The notes below the pieces were generated by a model. That model saw only the letters and a program-made list of their open reading frames with translations. It had not been told where the DNA came from and did not search any database. Both the position numbers and the translations under genes were made by a program. This document shows, piece by piece, positions 14,586-21,920 of a DNA stretch of 26,136 nucleotides (its first letter is position 1; every line of letters begins with the position of its first letter). Source of the stretch: JBOGUF01 sp050696075 (GTDB taxonomy: Bacteria > Chloroflexota > Chloroflexia > Thermomicrobiales > UBA6265); contig JBOGUF010000158.1 of NCBI GenBank assembly GCA_050696075.1, positions 1 through 26,136 on the forward strand. The letters are read 5' to 3'.

Positions 14586-14664
14586 CCGTCATTCCGAGCG
14601 AAGCCGAGGAATCTGACGCTGTGCAATCGGACCGGCAGATTCCTCGACAAGCTCGGAATGACGG
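14586..14664. repeat. Long REP/MITE-like hairpin (CCGTCATTCCGAG arms)
   Basis: The outer arms 14586-14599 and 14651-14664 pair perfectly over 14 bases. The inner arms 14605-14615 and 14636-14646 pair perfectly over 11, with a 20-base loop. This is a palindromic element in the 200-base gap after the sugar-binding-protein gene and may act as a terminator in both directions. Related arms occur at 18971-19069 and 22918-22930. Confidence 0.85.
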
Positions 14665-14681
14665 GGTGGGGGCGCGACGCG

Positions 14682-14744
14682 GCTGACAGCTGACGGCTGA
14701 CGGCTGACGGCTGACGGCTGACGGCTGACGGCTGACGGCTGACG
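14682..14744. repeat. GCTGACG heptamer array, nine units
   Basis: One GCTGACA and eight exact GCTGACG units lie immediately after the hairpin element and 20 bases before the GH15 start. The exactness suggests recent expansion by slippage. It could change the spacing to the next gene. Confidence 0.92.
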
Positions 14745-14764
14745 GCTCATATTCGAGGGACATC

Positions 14765-15844
14765 TTGGTCGATAACTATCAGAGCGGCATCGATCTCATC
14801 CGCGCCAACCAAGCGTCTAACGGGGCGTACGTCGCCAGTCCGACCTTTCCGACCTACCGGTACTCCTGGTTCCGGGATGGGACGTACATCGCCTACGCGA
14901 TGGATCTGGTCGGGGAGCGGGCGAGCGCGCGGCGCTTTTACGACTGGGCGCTGGGCACGGTGGCGGCGCGGGCGGAGCAGACCAAACAAGCGATCGCGGC
15001 GGCGGCGCATGGCGCCCCGCCGTCAGAGCTGCTGCTCCATACGCGCTACACGCTCGACGGGTCGGTCGGCGAGGAAGAATGGCCGAATTTCCAGCTCGAC
15101 GGTTTCGGCACGCTCCTTTGGGGGGCAAGCGAGCACCTGGCGATCGGCAATGGGGCGCTGCCCGACGCCTGGCGGGGACCGGTCGAACTCGTGGCGCGGT
15201 ATCTGACGGCGCTCTGGCGGCATCCCTGCTACGACTGCTGGGAGGAGTTCGGCGATCGGATCCACACGTCGACCCTCGCCGCGCTCTACGGCGGGCTTTG
15301 CGCCGCATCCCGGCTGCTGGATGACGACGCGCCCAAACAAGCGGCGGAGGCGATCCGGCGCTTCGTCCTGGCCGAGTGCGTCGCGGACGGTCGCCTCTGC
15401 AAGTCGGTCGGGAACGCGGCGGTGGACGCCAATCTGGTTCACGTCGCCACTCCGTACCGGCTCTTAACGCCTGATGATCCGATCATGCGCGGCACGGTCG
15501 ACCGGATCGAGGCCGACCTGCGCCGCGATGGCGGCGTCCGCCGCTATGCGGACGACAGCTACTACGGCGGCGGCGAGTGGGTGCTCCTCACCGCCTACCT
15601 GGGCTGGCATTACGTCGATCGCGGCGAGCCGGAGCGCGCCGCGCCGCTCGTAGCCTGGATCGAAGGGCAGGCAGACGCCGATGGGCATCTGCCCGAACAG
15701 GTCGCCGTCAACCTCAACCATCCTCACATGCTCCCCGTCTGGAACGACCAATGGGGCGCCAGCGCATGCCCCCTCCTCTGGTCCCACGCGGCGTATTTGA
15801 CGCTGGTGGAACACCTGCGACGCGCATCGTTCGTCGGCGGTTAA
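14765..15844 (+). CDS. Compact GH15 family glucosidase (glucoamylase-like)
   Basis: This 359-residue glycoside hydrolase is of the GH15 (alpha/alpha)6-barrel type and releases glucose from alpha-glucans or alpha-glucosides by inversion. The substrate-site SWFRDG lies at 34-39. WPNFQLDGFGTLLWG lies at 106-120. The general acid is in CWEEFGDRIHTSTLAALYGGL (E160/E161), and the base is E311 in GHLPEQV. It lacks the N-terminal beta-sandwich and linker of most bacterial GH15 enzymes (over 600 residues) and has no signal peptide, so it acts in the cytosol. The start is TTG 14765, with GAGGG a few bases before it. No other start fits as well. Position after the ROK-permease-binding protein cluster suggests it degrades the imported oligosaccharide. 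Trehalase or dextran glucosidase activity in GH15 is an alternative. Confidence 0.82.
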   Translation: MVDNYQSGIDLIRANQASNGAYVASPTFPTYRYSWFRDGTYIAYAMDLVGERASARRFYDWALGTVAARAEQTKQAIAAAAHGAPPSELLLHTRYTLDGSVGEEEWPNFQLDGFGTLLWGASEHLAIGNGALPDAWRGPVELVARYLTALWRHPCYDCWEEFGDRIHTSTLAALYGGLCAASRLLDDDAPKQAAEAIRRFVLAECVADGRLCKSVGNAAVDANLVHVATPYRLLTPDDPIMRGTVDRIEADLRRDGGVRRYADDSYYGGGEWVLLTAYLGWHYVDRGEPERAAPLVAWIEGQADADGHLPEQVAVNLNHPHMLPVWNDQWGASACPLLWSHAAYLTLVEHLRRASFVGG

Positions 15845-15846
15845 TG

Positions 15847-15855
15847 TGCTACGAT
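15847..15855 (+). promoter_or_regulatory. Candidate extended -10 promoter before the helicase gene
   Basis: TGC-TACGAT (15847-15855) fits an extended -10 element and has the same hexamer as the ROK promoter. No good -35 is seen. It starts three bases after the GH15 stop. Confidence 0.35.
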
Positions 15856-15930
15856 CCCACTGAATAGATCACCCGTTCTCGTCGGTACTCCCGCGAGCAT
15901 CCCTGGCCACCTCGCCCCGCATGGGTCGCG

Positions 15931-18900
15931 TTGCGGATGGTTGTGCTGTCGCCGGATCAGCAGCGGATCGTCGAGTGCTCACCAGAAGGTGGGCACCTGT
16001 TGGTGCTGGCCGGGCCGGGGAGCGGCAAGACGCTCGTCGTCTGCGAGCGGATCGGCCATCTGCTGCGCCAAGGGTACGCCGCGCCCGATCAGGTCTTGCC
16101 GCTCGCTTTCACCCAGCGCGCCGGGGCGGAACTGCACCACCGGATCGCGGTCGCCGGCCATCCCGGCGTCGAGGCGGGCACGATCCACCACTTCTGCGCC
16201 GGGCTGCTCGATCGCTACGGAGCCGCAATCGGCATCCGCCCTCCGCTACGTATCGCCGACGAGCCGCGGCAGGTGGCGGCGCTGCGTCGCGCCGTGGCGG
16301 AGGCGTTCGGTCGCCCGATCGACGACAAGGTGTTGCGCCAGGTCCGCACGGCGATCAGCCTGCGCAAACGGACCGGCGCCGACATTTGGGACAACCGGCA
16401 GGATGACCCGTTCCCCGGCGACGCGATGCGCCGGCTCGACGAGGCGTATTGCCAGGCGCTGACCAACGACCGGGCGCTCGACTTCGACGACCTGATCAGC
16501 GGCGCCATCCGCCTGCTTACCGAGGACGAGCCGGCGGCCGAGATCGTCCGCAACCGCTACCGGTACGTCTTCGTCGACGAGTTCCACGACCTGTCGCCCG
16601 AACAATTCGCGTTGCTGCGGCTCCTCGCCCCGGCGCGCGGGCCGGGGCGCCAGGTGATGGCCGTCGCCGATCCCCAGCAGGCGATCTTCGGGTTCCGCGG
16701 CGCGAACGCCGTCGCCATAATCGACCGCTATACCCGCGAATACGACCCGCGCTTTCACCGGATGACCGCCAACTTTCGCTCCGCCGAGGCGATCGTGCGC
16801 GCCGCCGGCCGGCTCTTGCCAAAGGATGGCGTGGCGATCGTCAACCCGGGTGGACAAGAAGTGACCTGTTTCGGCTGCGAGACGGACGACGCGGAGGCGG
16901 CGGGGCTTGCCGGCTGGATCGAGCGCGCCCGCGCCGGCGGCTATGCCTACGACGACATGGCAATCCTCTATCGCACCAACTATCGAGCCAACGACGTCGA
17001 ACAGACGCTGTTGCGGCGCGGCATCCCGCTACGGCGGGTGCAACACAACCGCTTCTTCAATCAACCGGCCGTGCAGGAAGCATTGCGCTACCTCGATCTG
17101 ATCGCGGCGATGCACGACGAGGAGTTCGTCCCAGCCCTCAACTGGCCGCGGGTCATCGTCGACGAGCCGACAATGATCGATCTGCGCCGCCTCGCCGCCG
17201 ACGCCGGCCTGCCGCTGAGCGAGTTGGCCACGCATCCCGATATCTTGCGCGGACGGGCGAGCCCGCTCACGCGCGTTGCCGTCGAGGCGTTCTCGCGGGA
17301 CGTCGCCGCCGAACTGTTGCCGCTGGCGAACCGGTCCATCGACCAGATCAGCGCCCGCCTGTTGGCGATCCTCAGCCGCCGCCGGGATCCGGTCCCGCGA
17401 GCACGCCGCGCCGACCTGTTCGACACCCTCGACTTCCTGGGCCGCCGCGTCGCGCCCCTGGCGGCCGCGCTCGACGACGCGCTGCTGGCCGGACGACCGG
17501 TCGCCATCATCCCCAATGACGACCTCGACAGCGGCGCGGGCGCGGTCATCCTGCGCTGGGTCTGCGCTCGCTATCTCGACCGTCCGGTTGTAGACGGCGA
17601 TCCGCCCGCCGGAGCCTTCCTGATTCGACTGGGCGTGAATCAACCGCCGGGACAAGACGGTTTCGGGCTGGCTCCTTGGGCAACGCGCATGGTCACGGTT
17701 GGCGTTGCCGCGCAGGCGTGGCGGCTCGGTCAAATGCTGCTCAAGCGGCGGGAGCCGGAGCGGCTCGGCCGCTACGTCGTCCTCGACCTCGAAACGACGA
17801 GCACGCACGCGCACACCACCGAGGTTCTGGAAATCGCCGCGCTGCGAGTCGACCCGGTCAGCGGCCGGCGCGAGGAGTTCGTCTCCCTTGTCCGCCCGCG
17901 CGACCGCTCCTCCTTGACGGAGGCGGGCGAGGAGTTGCACGGCCTCACCTGGGCACAACTCCGGGACGCGCCGCCGCCGGAGGAGGCGCTGCCGAAGCTG
18001 CTCGCCTTCCTCGGCGACGACACGATCGTCGGCCACTACGCCGAGGCATTCGACGTCCAGATCGTGCGTCGACTGGCCCGCGAGTTCGGCCTCCCCGCGC
18101 CGACCAACCCGGTGCTCGACACCTGCCTCTTGGCCAAGCGCCTGCTGCCGGACGAGGGACACCGCCTCCGCGACCTGGCGGCGCGCTTCGGGGCCGGCGA
18201 GGTGCAGACGCACCGCGCCGCCGCGGACGCCACGCTCACCGTCGACATCCTCGACGGGCTGCTCGCCGAACTGCGCCGCGATAAGGAGGCGGGCGCGCTG
18301 ACCGAGGCGCTGCCGTTGGTGGCGCTCGGCACGGTCGCATCCGGTCTCCCGCTCACGGCAGACAACGAACTGCTCACCTCGATCGGGGCACGAGCCGCCC
18401 GATTTGGTCACGGAACCGCGTTGCTGGACCTTCCGCGGCAAGCGCGGGGCGACACGGTGGTCGAGGCCGCGCGCGGGGCGCTGGCCGCGACCGATGGCGC
18501 GATCACGCCGGACGATGCGGCGTGGGACGATCTTGTCAGCCAATGGCAAGAGGTCATCACCGGGTACTGCCGCACCGCGGAGGACCGGTCGCTGGCGGCC
18601 TTCCTCCACTTCGCCGCCCTGGCCGATGGCGCCGATCTGCTGGGCGACGACGGCGGCCGGGTGACAATGATGACGATCCACAGCGCCAAGGGCAAGGAGT
18701 GGCCGCTCGTCTTCCTGATCGGGTTGGAGGATGGTCACCTCCCCGACTGGCGGGCGGAGACGCCGGCGGCGATCGAGGAAGAGCGGCGCGTGCTCTACGT
18801 CGGCATGACCCGCGCCAAACGCCGTCTCTGCCTCTCCTGGTCGGCGCGCATCAACGGCCACCGCCAGGACCGCTCCCGCTTCCTCGCCGAGTTCCCGGAC

Positions 18901-18933
18901 GGCCTCGTCACCCACCGCGGACGCCGAGCGTAG
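15931..18933 (+). CDS. UvrD/Rep-type helicase with inserted DnaQ-type 3'-5' exonuclease
   Basis: This 1000-residue protein joins a superfamily 1A helicase with a DEDDh exonuclease. The helicase motifs in order are: Q-motif LSPDQQRIV, Walker A AGPGSGKT (27-34), Ia LAFTQRAGAEL (58-68), II VDEFHD (215-220, His where most have Gln), III ADPQQAIFGFRG (246-257), IV NFRSA (281-285), V MTIHSAKGKEWPLVFLIGLEDG (914-935), and VI EERRVLYVGMTRAKRRL (950-966). Between IV and V sits a complete exonuclease (about 612-782): LDLETT (D619, E621), HYAEAFD (D708) and HRAAAD (H761, D766). All catalytic residues are present, so it should unwind DNA and degrade a 3' end. A diverged region (about 400-600) separates the two parts. 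TTG 15931 and ATG 15937 are both possible starts, neither with a Shine-Dalgarno. It stands alone, with no repair genes beside it. Confidence 0.9.
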   Translation: MRMVVLSPDQQRIVECSPEGGHLLVLAGPGSGKTLVVCERIGHLLRQGYAAPDQVLPLAFTQRAGAELHHRIAVAGHPGVEAGTIHHFCAGLLDRYGAAIGIRPPLRIADEPRQVAALRRAVAEAFGRPIDDKVLRQVRTAISLRKRTGADIWDNRQDDPFPGDAMRRLDEAYCQALTNDRALDFDDLISGAIRLLTEDEPAAEIVRNRYRYVFVDEFHDLSPEQFALLRLLAPARGPGRQVMAVADPQQAIFGFRGANAVAIIDRYTREYDPRFHRMTANFRSAEAIVRAAGRLLPKDGVAIVNPGGQEVTCFGCETDDAEAAGLAGWIERARAGGYAYDDMAILYRTNYRANDVEQTLLRRGIPLRRVQHNRFFNQPAVQEALRYLDLIAAMHDEEFVPALNWPRVIVDEPTMIDLRRLAADAGLPLSELATHPDILRGRASPLTRVAVEAFSRDVAAELLPLANRSIDQISARLLAILSRRRDPVPRARRADLFDTLDFLGRRVAPLAAALDDALLAGRPVAIIPNDDLDSGAGAVILRWVCARYLDRPVVDGDPPAGAFLIRLGVNQPPGQDGFGLAPWATRMVTVGVAAQAWRLGQMLLKRREPERLGRYVVLDLETTSTHAHTTEVLEIAALRVDPVSGRREEFVSLVRPRDRSSLTEAGEELHGLTWAQLRDAPPPEEALPKLLAFLGDDTIVGHYAEAFDVQIVRRLAREFGLPAPTNPVLDTCLLAKRLLPDEGHRLRDLAARFGAGEVQTHRAAADATLTVDILDGLLAELRRDKEAGALTEALPLVALGTVASGLPLTADNELLTSIGARAARFGHGTALLDLPRQARGDTVVEAARGALAATDGAITPDDAAWDDLVSQWQEVITGYCRTAEDRSLAAFLHFAALADGADLLGDDGGRVTMMTIHSAKGKEWPLVFLIGLEDGHLPDWRAETPAAIEEERRVLYVGMTRAKRRLCLSWSARINGHRQDRSRFLAEFPDGLVTHRGRRA

Positions 18934-18970
18934 GGCGGCCAGGCGGCCAGGCGGTAAGGAAGACGATACC

Positions 18971-19069
18971 CCGTCATTCCAAGTTCTCTCCCGTCATTCC
19001 GAGGTCACGAGGAATCTCGCCTTCGTAGAAAGCACGGGACGATGCCTCGCCGCGGCTCGGAATGACCGG
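18971..19069. repeat. Degenerate REP-like element with CCGTCATTCCGAG arms
   Basis: CCGTCATTCC occurs at 18971 and 18991. The second extends to CCGTCATTCCGAG and can pair with CTCGGAATGACCGG at 19056-19069. The inside has lost most pairing (CACGAGGAATCT remains). It has the same arms as the hairpin at 14586-14664. It fills the spacer between the helicase and nuoB genes with a GGCGGCCA duplication (18936-18951). Confidence 0.7.
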
Positions 19070-19077
19070 ACGTGGTC

Positions 19078-19104
19078 TGTCACTTTTCCGACGCCTCATT
19101 CGTC
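19078..19104 (+). promoter_or_regulatory. Possible ECF41-type promoter upstream of nuoB
   Basis: TGTCACT (19078-19084), 16 bases and CGTC (19101-19104) resemble the ECF41 promoter pattern (TGTCACA and CGTC) as I recall it. It lies 53 bases before the nuoB start, and an ECF41 sigma factor is encoded at 20904-21854. A single short match is weak evidence. Confidence 0.3.
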
Positions 19105-19156
19105 TCCTTGGCGACGGTGCGGGGTTCGCCCGGACCGGGTGGCAAAGGAGCGCGAT

Positions 19157-19705
19157 ATGGGTCTCATCGACGATCGGCTTGAACGGAACGTCTTCATCAC
19201 CTCGATGGACTTTGTCTTCAACTGGGCGCGGCGCTCGTCGCTGTGGTGGTTGCAGTTCGGGTTGGCCTGTTGCGGCATCGAGCTGATCTCGGCCCAGATG
19301 CCGCGCTTCGACTTCGGCGAACGCTTCGGGATGCTCTACCGCGCTTCGCCCCGGCAGGCTGATCTCATGATCGTGGCGGGCACGGTAACGAAGAAGATGG
19401 CGCCGGTGGTGCGCACCCTCTACGACCAAATGCCCGAACCGAAATGGGTGCTCAGCATGGGGAGCTGCGCCAACGTCGGCGGCCCGTACGACACCTACGC
19501 GGTGGTGCAGGGCGTCGATCAACTGGTGCCGGTCGACGTCTACGTTCCCGGCTGCCCGCCGTCGCCGGAGTCGCTCTTTCAGGGGGTATTGGAGCTGCAA
19601 AACCGGATCATCAAGTACGACACGATGGCCAAGAAGCAAGGATTTACGGCCGCGGAGACCCACCGGCAGTTGGATCGCGAGATGGCGATGGCGGCGGTTC
19701 GATAG
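19157..19705 (+). CDS. nuoB: NADH-quinone oxidoreductase subunit B (NuoB), stand-alone
   Basis: This 182-residue subunit of respiratory complex I carries the terminal 4Fe-4S cluster N2 at the quinone site. All four cluster ligands are present: C38 and C39 in LACCGIE, C104 in MGSCANVGG and C133 in VPGCPPSPE. WALRRSSLWWLQFG-like start residues (FNWARRSSLWWLQFG) and VDVYVPGCPPSPESLFQGV are standard. ATG 19157 has AAAGGAG six bases upstream. An in-frame GTG at 19139 lies before that site and is rejected. nuoB is normally second in a long nuoA-N operon. Here no other complex I gene is within reach, and hairpin and heptamer repeats bound it on both sides. It may be an extra copy or the product of a split operon. 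Confidence 0.93.
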   Translation: MGLIDDRLERNVFITSMDFVFNWARRSSLWWLQFGLACCGIELISAQMPRFDFGERFGMLYRASPRQADLMIVAGTVTKKMAPVVRTLYDQMPEPKWVLSMGSCANVGGPYDTYAVVQGVDQLVPVDVYVPGCPPSPESLFQGVLELQNRIIKYDTMAKKQGFTAAETHRQLDREMAMAAVR

Positions 19706-19729
19706 GCGTGAGGCGTTAGGCGTGAGGCG
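19706..19729. repeat. GCGTGAG/GCGTTAG heptamer array, three copies
   Basis: The units GCGTGAG, GCGTTAG and GCGTGAG start right after the nuoB stop codon. They belong to the same family as the arrays at 13114 and 26103. Confidence 0.75.
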
Positions 19730-19743
19730 GCGTTTGCCAAGCT

Positions 19744-19866
19744 CCGTCCTGCTGAGGCGAAGCCGAAGCATCCCCCGGCGAAGCCGCTCCGTCGTGCTCC
19801 CCCAGGATTGGGGGTTGGGGGCCGCTGCGCTTCGCGCGGGGATGCTTCGCTGCCTCAGCATGACGG
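19744..19866. repeat. REP-like hairpin with GCTGAGG...GAAGCATCCCC arms
   Basis: The left arm begins CCGTCCTGCTGAGGCGAAG (19744) and runs to GAAGCATCCCC. The right arm, read on the other strand, begins CCGTCATGCTGAGGCAGCG (ending at 19866) and runs to the same GAAGCATCCCC. The inside contains a further CCCCCA-GGAT-TGGGGG stem. This is a second family of long palindromic elements, distinct in sequence from the one at 14586 but sharing the CCGTC start. Confidence 0.8.
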
Positions 19867-19881
19867 GGTGCCAACGCGGCC

Positions 19882-19898
19882 TAGGCGTTAGGCGTTAG
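19882..19898. repeat. Short TTAGGC-type heptamer array before the SDR gene
   Basis: TAGGC-GTTAGGC-GTTAG lies between the REP-like element and the ribosome-binding site of the epimerase gene. Confidence 0.6.
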
Positions 19899-19915
19899 GA
19901 AAAGAGGGAACGTTC

Positions 19916-20857
19916 GTGAAGGTTTTTGTGACAGGCGCAACGCGAGTGTTGGGGCAACCGGTGGTGCGGTTGCTGATCGAGCGGGGAGATACGGTGCGCG
20001 CTCTTTCGCGGTCGGAAGACGGCGACCGCGAATTGCAGGCGCTCGGCGCCGAGCCAGTCAGGGCCGATCTGTTCGACCTCGCCTCGCCGCGGGCGGCGGT
20101 GGGAGACGCGGACGCGGTCCTGCACCTGGCGACCCGGATTCCGCCGGCGAGCGCCATGGGCGATCCCGCCGCCTGGGTGGAGAACGACCGCATTCGCGTC
20201 GAGGGCACGCGCAATCTGGTGGACGCGGCGCTCGCCACCGCGGCAGAGGTCGTCGTCTACCCGAGCATCACGTTCATCTATCCGGACCGCGGCGACAACT
20301 GGACCGACGCCACAACCACCGAGCCGGCCTCAGATGCGGCACTCGCCAGCACGCGCGTCGCCGAAGCCGAGGTGGCGCGGTTCGCCGCCGCGGGCGGGCG
20401 CGGCGTCTCGTTGCGCATGGGCAATTTCTACGGGCCGACCTCGTCGCACACCCAGGAGGCGTTGGCCTACGCGCGTCAGGGGATGGCGGGCGTCATCGGC
20501 CCGGATGACGCCTACCAGGCGATGATCTGGGTCGACGACGCGGCGAGCGCGATCGTGGCGGCGATGGAGCGCGCGCCCTCAGGCGTCTACGACGTGGTCG
20601 ACGACGAGCCGCTGACGAAGCGCGAGCTGGTAGCCGCCATCGCCGCCGGGATTGGGGACGCGCCCCTGCAACGAATCCCCGCCTCCGCGGTGCGCGCCGC
20701 AATCGGTCCGGACATGTTCGAGATCATGAGCCGCGGCCAGCGCGTCTCAAATCAGCGATTCAAGGAGGTGACGGGCTGGGCGCCGAGCGTGCCGAACGCG
20801 CGCGAGGGCTGGCGCATCCTCGGCGGGGCGATGGCAGCCGTTCCGGCGCGGGGCTAA
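19916..20857 (+). CDS. Atypical NAD(P)-dependent epimerase/dehydratase (extended SDR)
   Basis: This 313-residue extended short-chain dehydrogenase-like protein has a Rossmann start VFVTGATRVLGQPVV (4-18), with Arg where the second Gly of GATGxxG is usual. It also has ALSRSEDG after the second strand, VLHLAT, and the conserved LRMGNFYGP (167-174). The catalytic YxxxK site is missing: the matching position reads LASTR (143-147), ahead of a conserved Glu. Ordinary epimerase chemistry is therefore unlikely, and NAD(P)-binding or sensing functions of the NmrA-like kind are alternatives. GTG 19916 has AGAGGGAA five bases upstream. It lies tail-to-tail with an ECF41 sigma factor gene 46 bases away. 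ECF41 factors are known to neighbour and control carboxymuconolactone decarboxylase, oxidoreductase or epimerase (COE) genes, and this is the likely COE partner. Confidence 0.85.
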   Translation: MKVFVTGATRVLGQPVVRLLIERGDTVRALSRSEDGDRELQALGAEPVRADLFDLASPRAAVGDADAVLHLATRIPPASAMGDPAAWVENDRIRVEGTRNLVDAALATAAEVVVYPSITFIYPDRGDNWTDATTTEPASDAALASTRVAEAEVARFAAAGGRGVSLRMGNFYGPTSSHTQEALAYARQGMAGVIGPDDAYQAMIWVDDAASAIVAAMERAPSGVYDVVDDEPLTKRELVAAIAAGIGDAPLQRIPASAVRAAIGPDMFEIMSRGQRVSNQRFKEVTGWAPSVPNAREGWRILGGAMAAVPARG

Positions 20858-20903
20858 TGACCGCGGGCCGACACGAACGCAACAATCAGCCACCACCCCA
20901 CCA

Positions 20904-21854
20904 TCAGACCGAGCGACGGGACAGCGGCGGCCACACGGCCGGTTCCGAACCAGGCGGGCCAAGGCGGCGTTGCAGATAGGTCAGCTTGTCCGGGTTGACC
21001 TGGTTGCGAATACCGACGATTGCGCCGTCGTGGACGTCGAGCACAATCAGATTCAGGATCCCACCGCCCAGCCAGAAGACCAGCGCCGGGGCGCCGTTGA
21101 TCTCTTCGATGGTGGCACGCACGCCGGCGGGCGCCAGCTTGAGCAACGCCCCCAGGAAGCGCATAACCTCGACGCGGCCGTGAATCGGGCGGCGGCGAGC
21201 CTGCACCTTCCGGCCGCCGTCGCCCCAGAAGGTGACGTCGGCCGCCAGCGTCTCGGTCAGGGACTGGAGATTCCCCGTTTCGAGCGCGGCCAGAAAGCGC
21301 TCGGTGAGGCGCCGCTGATCGGCGGGCGACGCGGCGAAGCGCGGGCGTTCTTCGTCGATCCGCGCCCGCGCGCGACGGCCGAGCTGCCTGGTCGCCGTGG
21401 GCGACTTGCCGATGATCGGCGCGATCTCGGCGTAGTCGACGTCGAACGCCTCGCGCAGCACGTAGACCGCGCGCTGCTCCGGCGTCAATCGCTCCAACAA
21501 CGTCAACATCGCCAGCGAGACCGCCTCCCGCTGCTCGACCGTCTGCTCGGGTGAAGGCGCGAGGTCGGCGGTCGGGACCGGTTCGGGCAACCAGTTGCCG
21601 GGGTAGTCGGCACGCTCCCGTTGACGCCGCGCCGACTTCAATTCGTCCAGGCAGAGGCGGGTGACGACGGCGGCCAGGTAGGCCTTGAGCGAGCCGATCT
21701 CCGCCGGGTTGGCGTCGAGCAGGCGCAGGTAGGCGTCCTGGACGACGTCCTCCGCCTCGCTCGCGCTGCCGAGCATGCGGTAGGCGATCGCGAAGAGGTA
21801 GGGCCGGAGCTCTTCGAAGGTCTGCTGCTCGATGGTAAGCACCTGCTCAGTCAT
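20904..21854 (-). CDS. ECF41-type RNA polymerase sigma factor with SnoaL-like C-terminal domain
   Basis: This 316-residue sigma factor has region 2 at about 12-75 (RPYLFAIAYRMLGSASEAEDVVQDAYLRL), the ECF41 linker WLPEP (88-92), and region 4 at about 116-165 (LTPEQRAVYVLREAFDVDYAEIAPIIGKSPTATRQLGRRARARI). A SnoaL_2-like domain follows from about 180. The two ECF41 C-terminal marks are visible: DGGRK (212-216, Arg replacing the third Gly of DGGGK) and NPDKL (287-291, intact). In this group the C-terminal domain itself restrains and tunes activity in place of a separate anti-sigma factor, and none is encoded beside it. ATG 21854 is where family likeness begins. The frame stays open upstream on the opposite strand of the GNAT gene but has no family likeness. 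No Shine-Dalgarno is evident, so it may be leaderless. Confidence 0.92.
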   Translation of the reverse strand: MTEQVLTIEQQTFEELRPYLFAIAYRMLGSASEAEDVVQDAYLRLLDANPAEIGSLKAYLAAVVTRLCLDELKSARRQRERADYPGNWLPEPVPTADLAPSPEQTVEQREAVSLAMLTLLERLTPEQRAVYVLREAFDVDYAEIAPIIGKSPTATRQLGRRARARIDEERPRFAASPADQRRLTERFLAALETGNLQSLTETLAADVTFWGDGGRKVQARRRPIHGRVEVMRFLGALLKLAPAGVRATIEEINGAPALVFWLGGGILNLIVLDVHDGAIVGIRNQVNPDKLTYLQRRLGPPGSEPAVWPPLSRRSV

Positions 21855-21920
21855 ACCGGAAAGAAGGATAGCCGGTGCGATAATGATCGTCCGGCCGATG
21901 GCGAGCGGAGGGACGGCCTG

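Noticed and set aside
14682..14744. Regular repeats as a CRISPR array
   Set aside because: The units are contiguous heptamers without spacers, and no cas gene is present.
17029..18915. A 628-codon open frame on the minus strand
   Set aside because: It lies wholly opposite the helicase-exonuclease gene. Its predicted protein has no domain and is an effect of high GC at third positions.
19139..19156. GTG start at 19139 for NuoB
   Set aside because: The Shine-Dalgarno AAAGGAG lies after this codon and fits ATG 19157.
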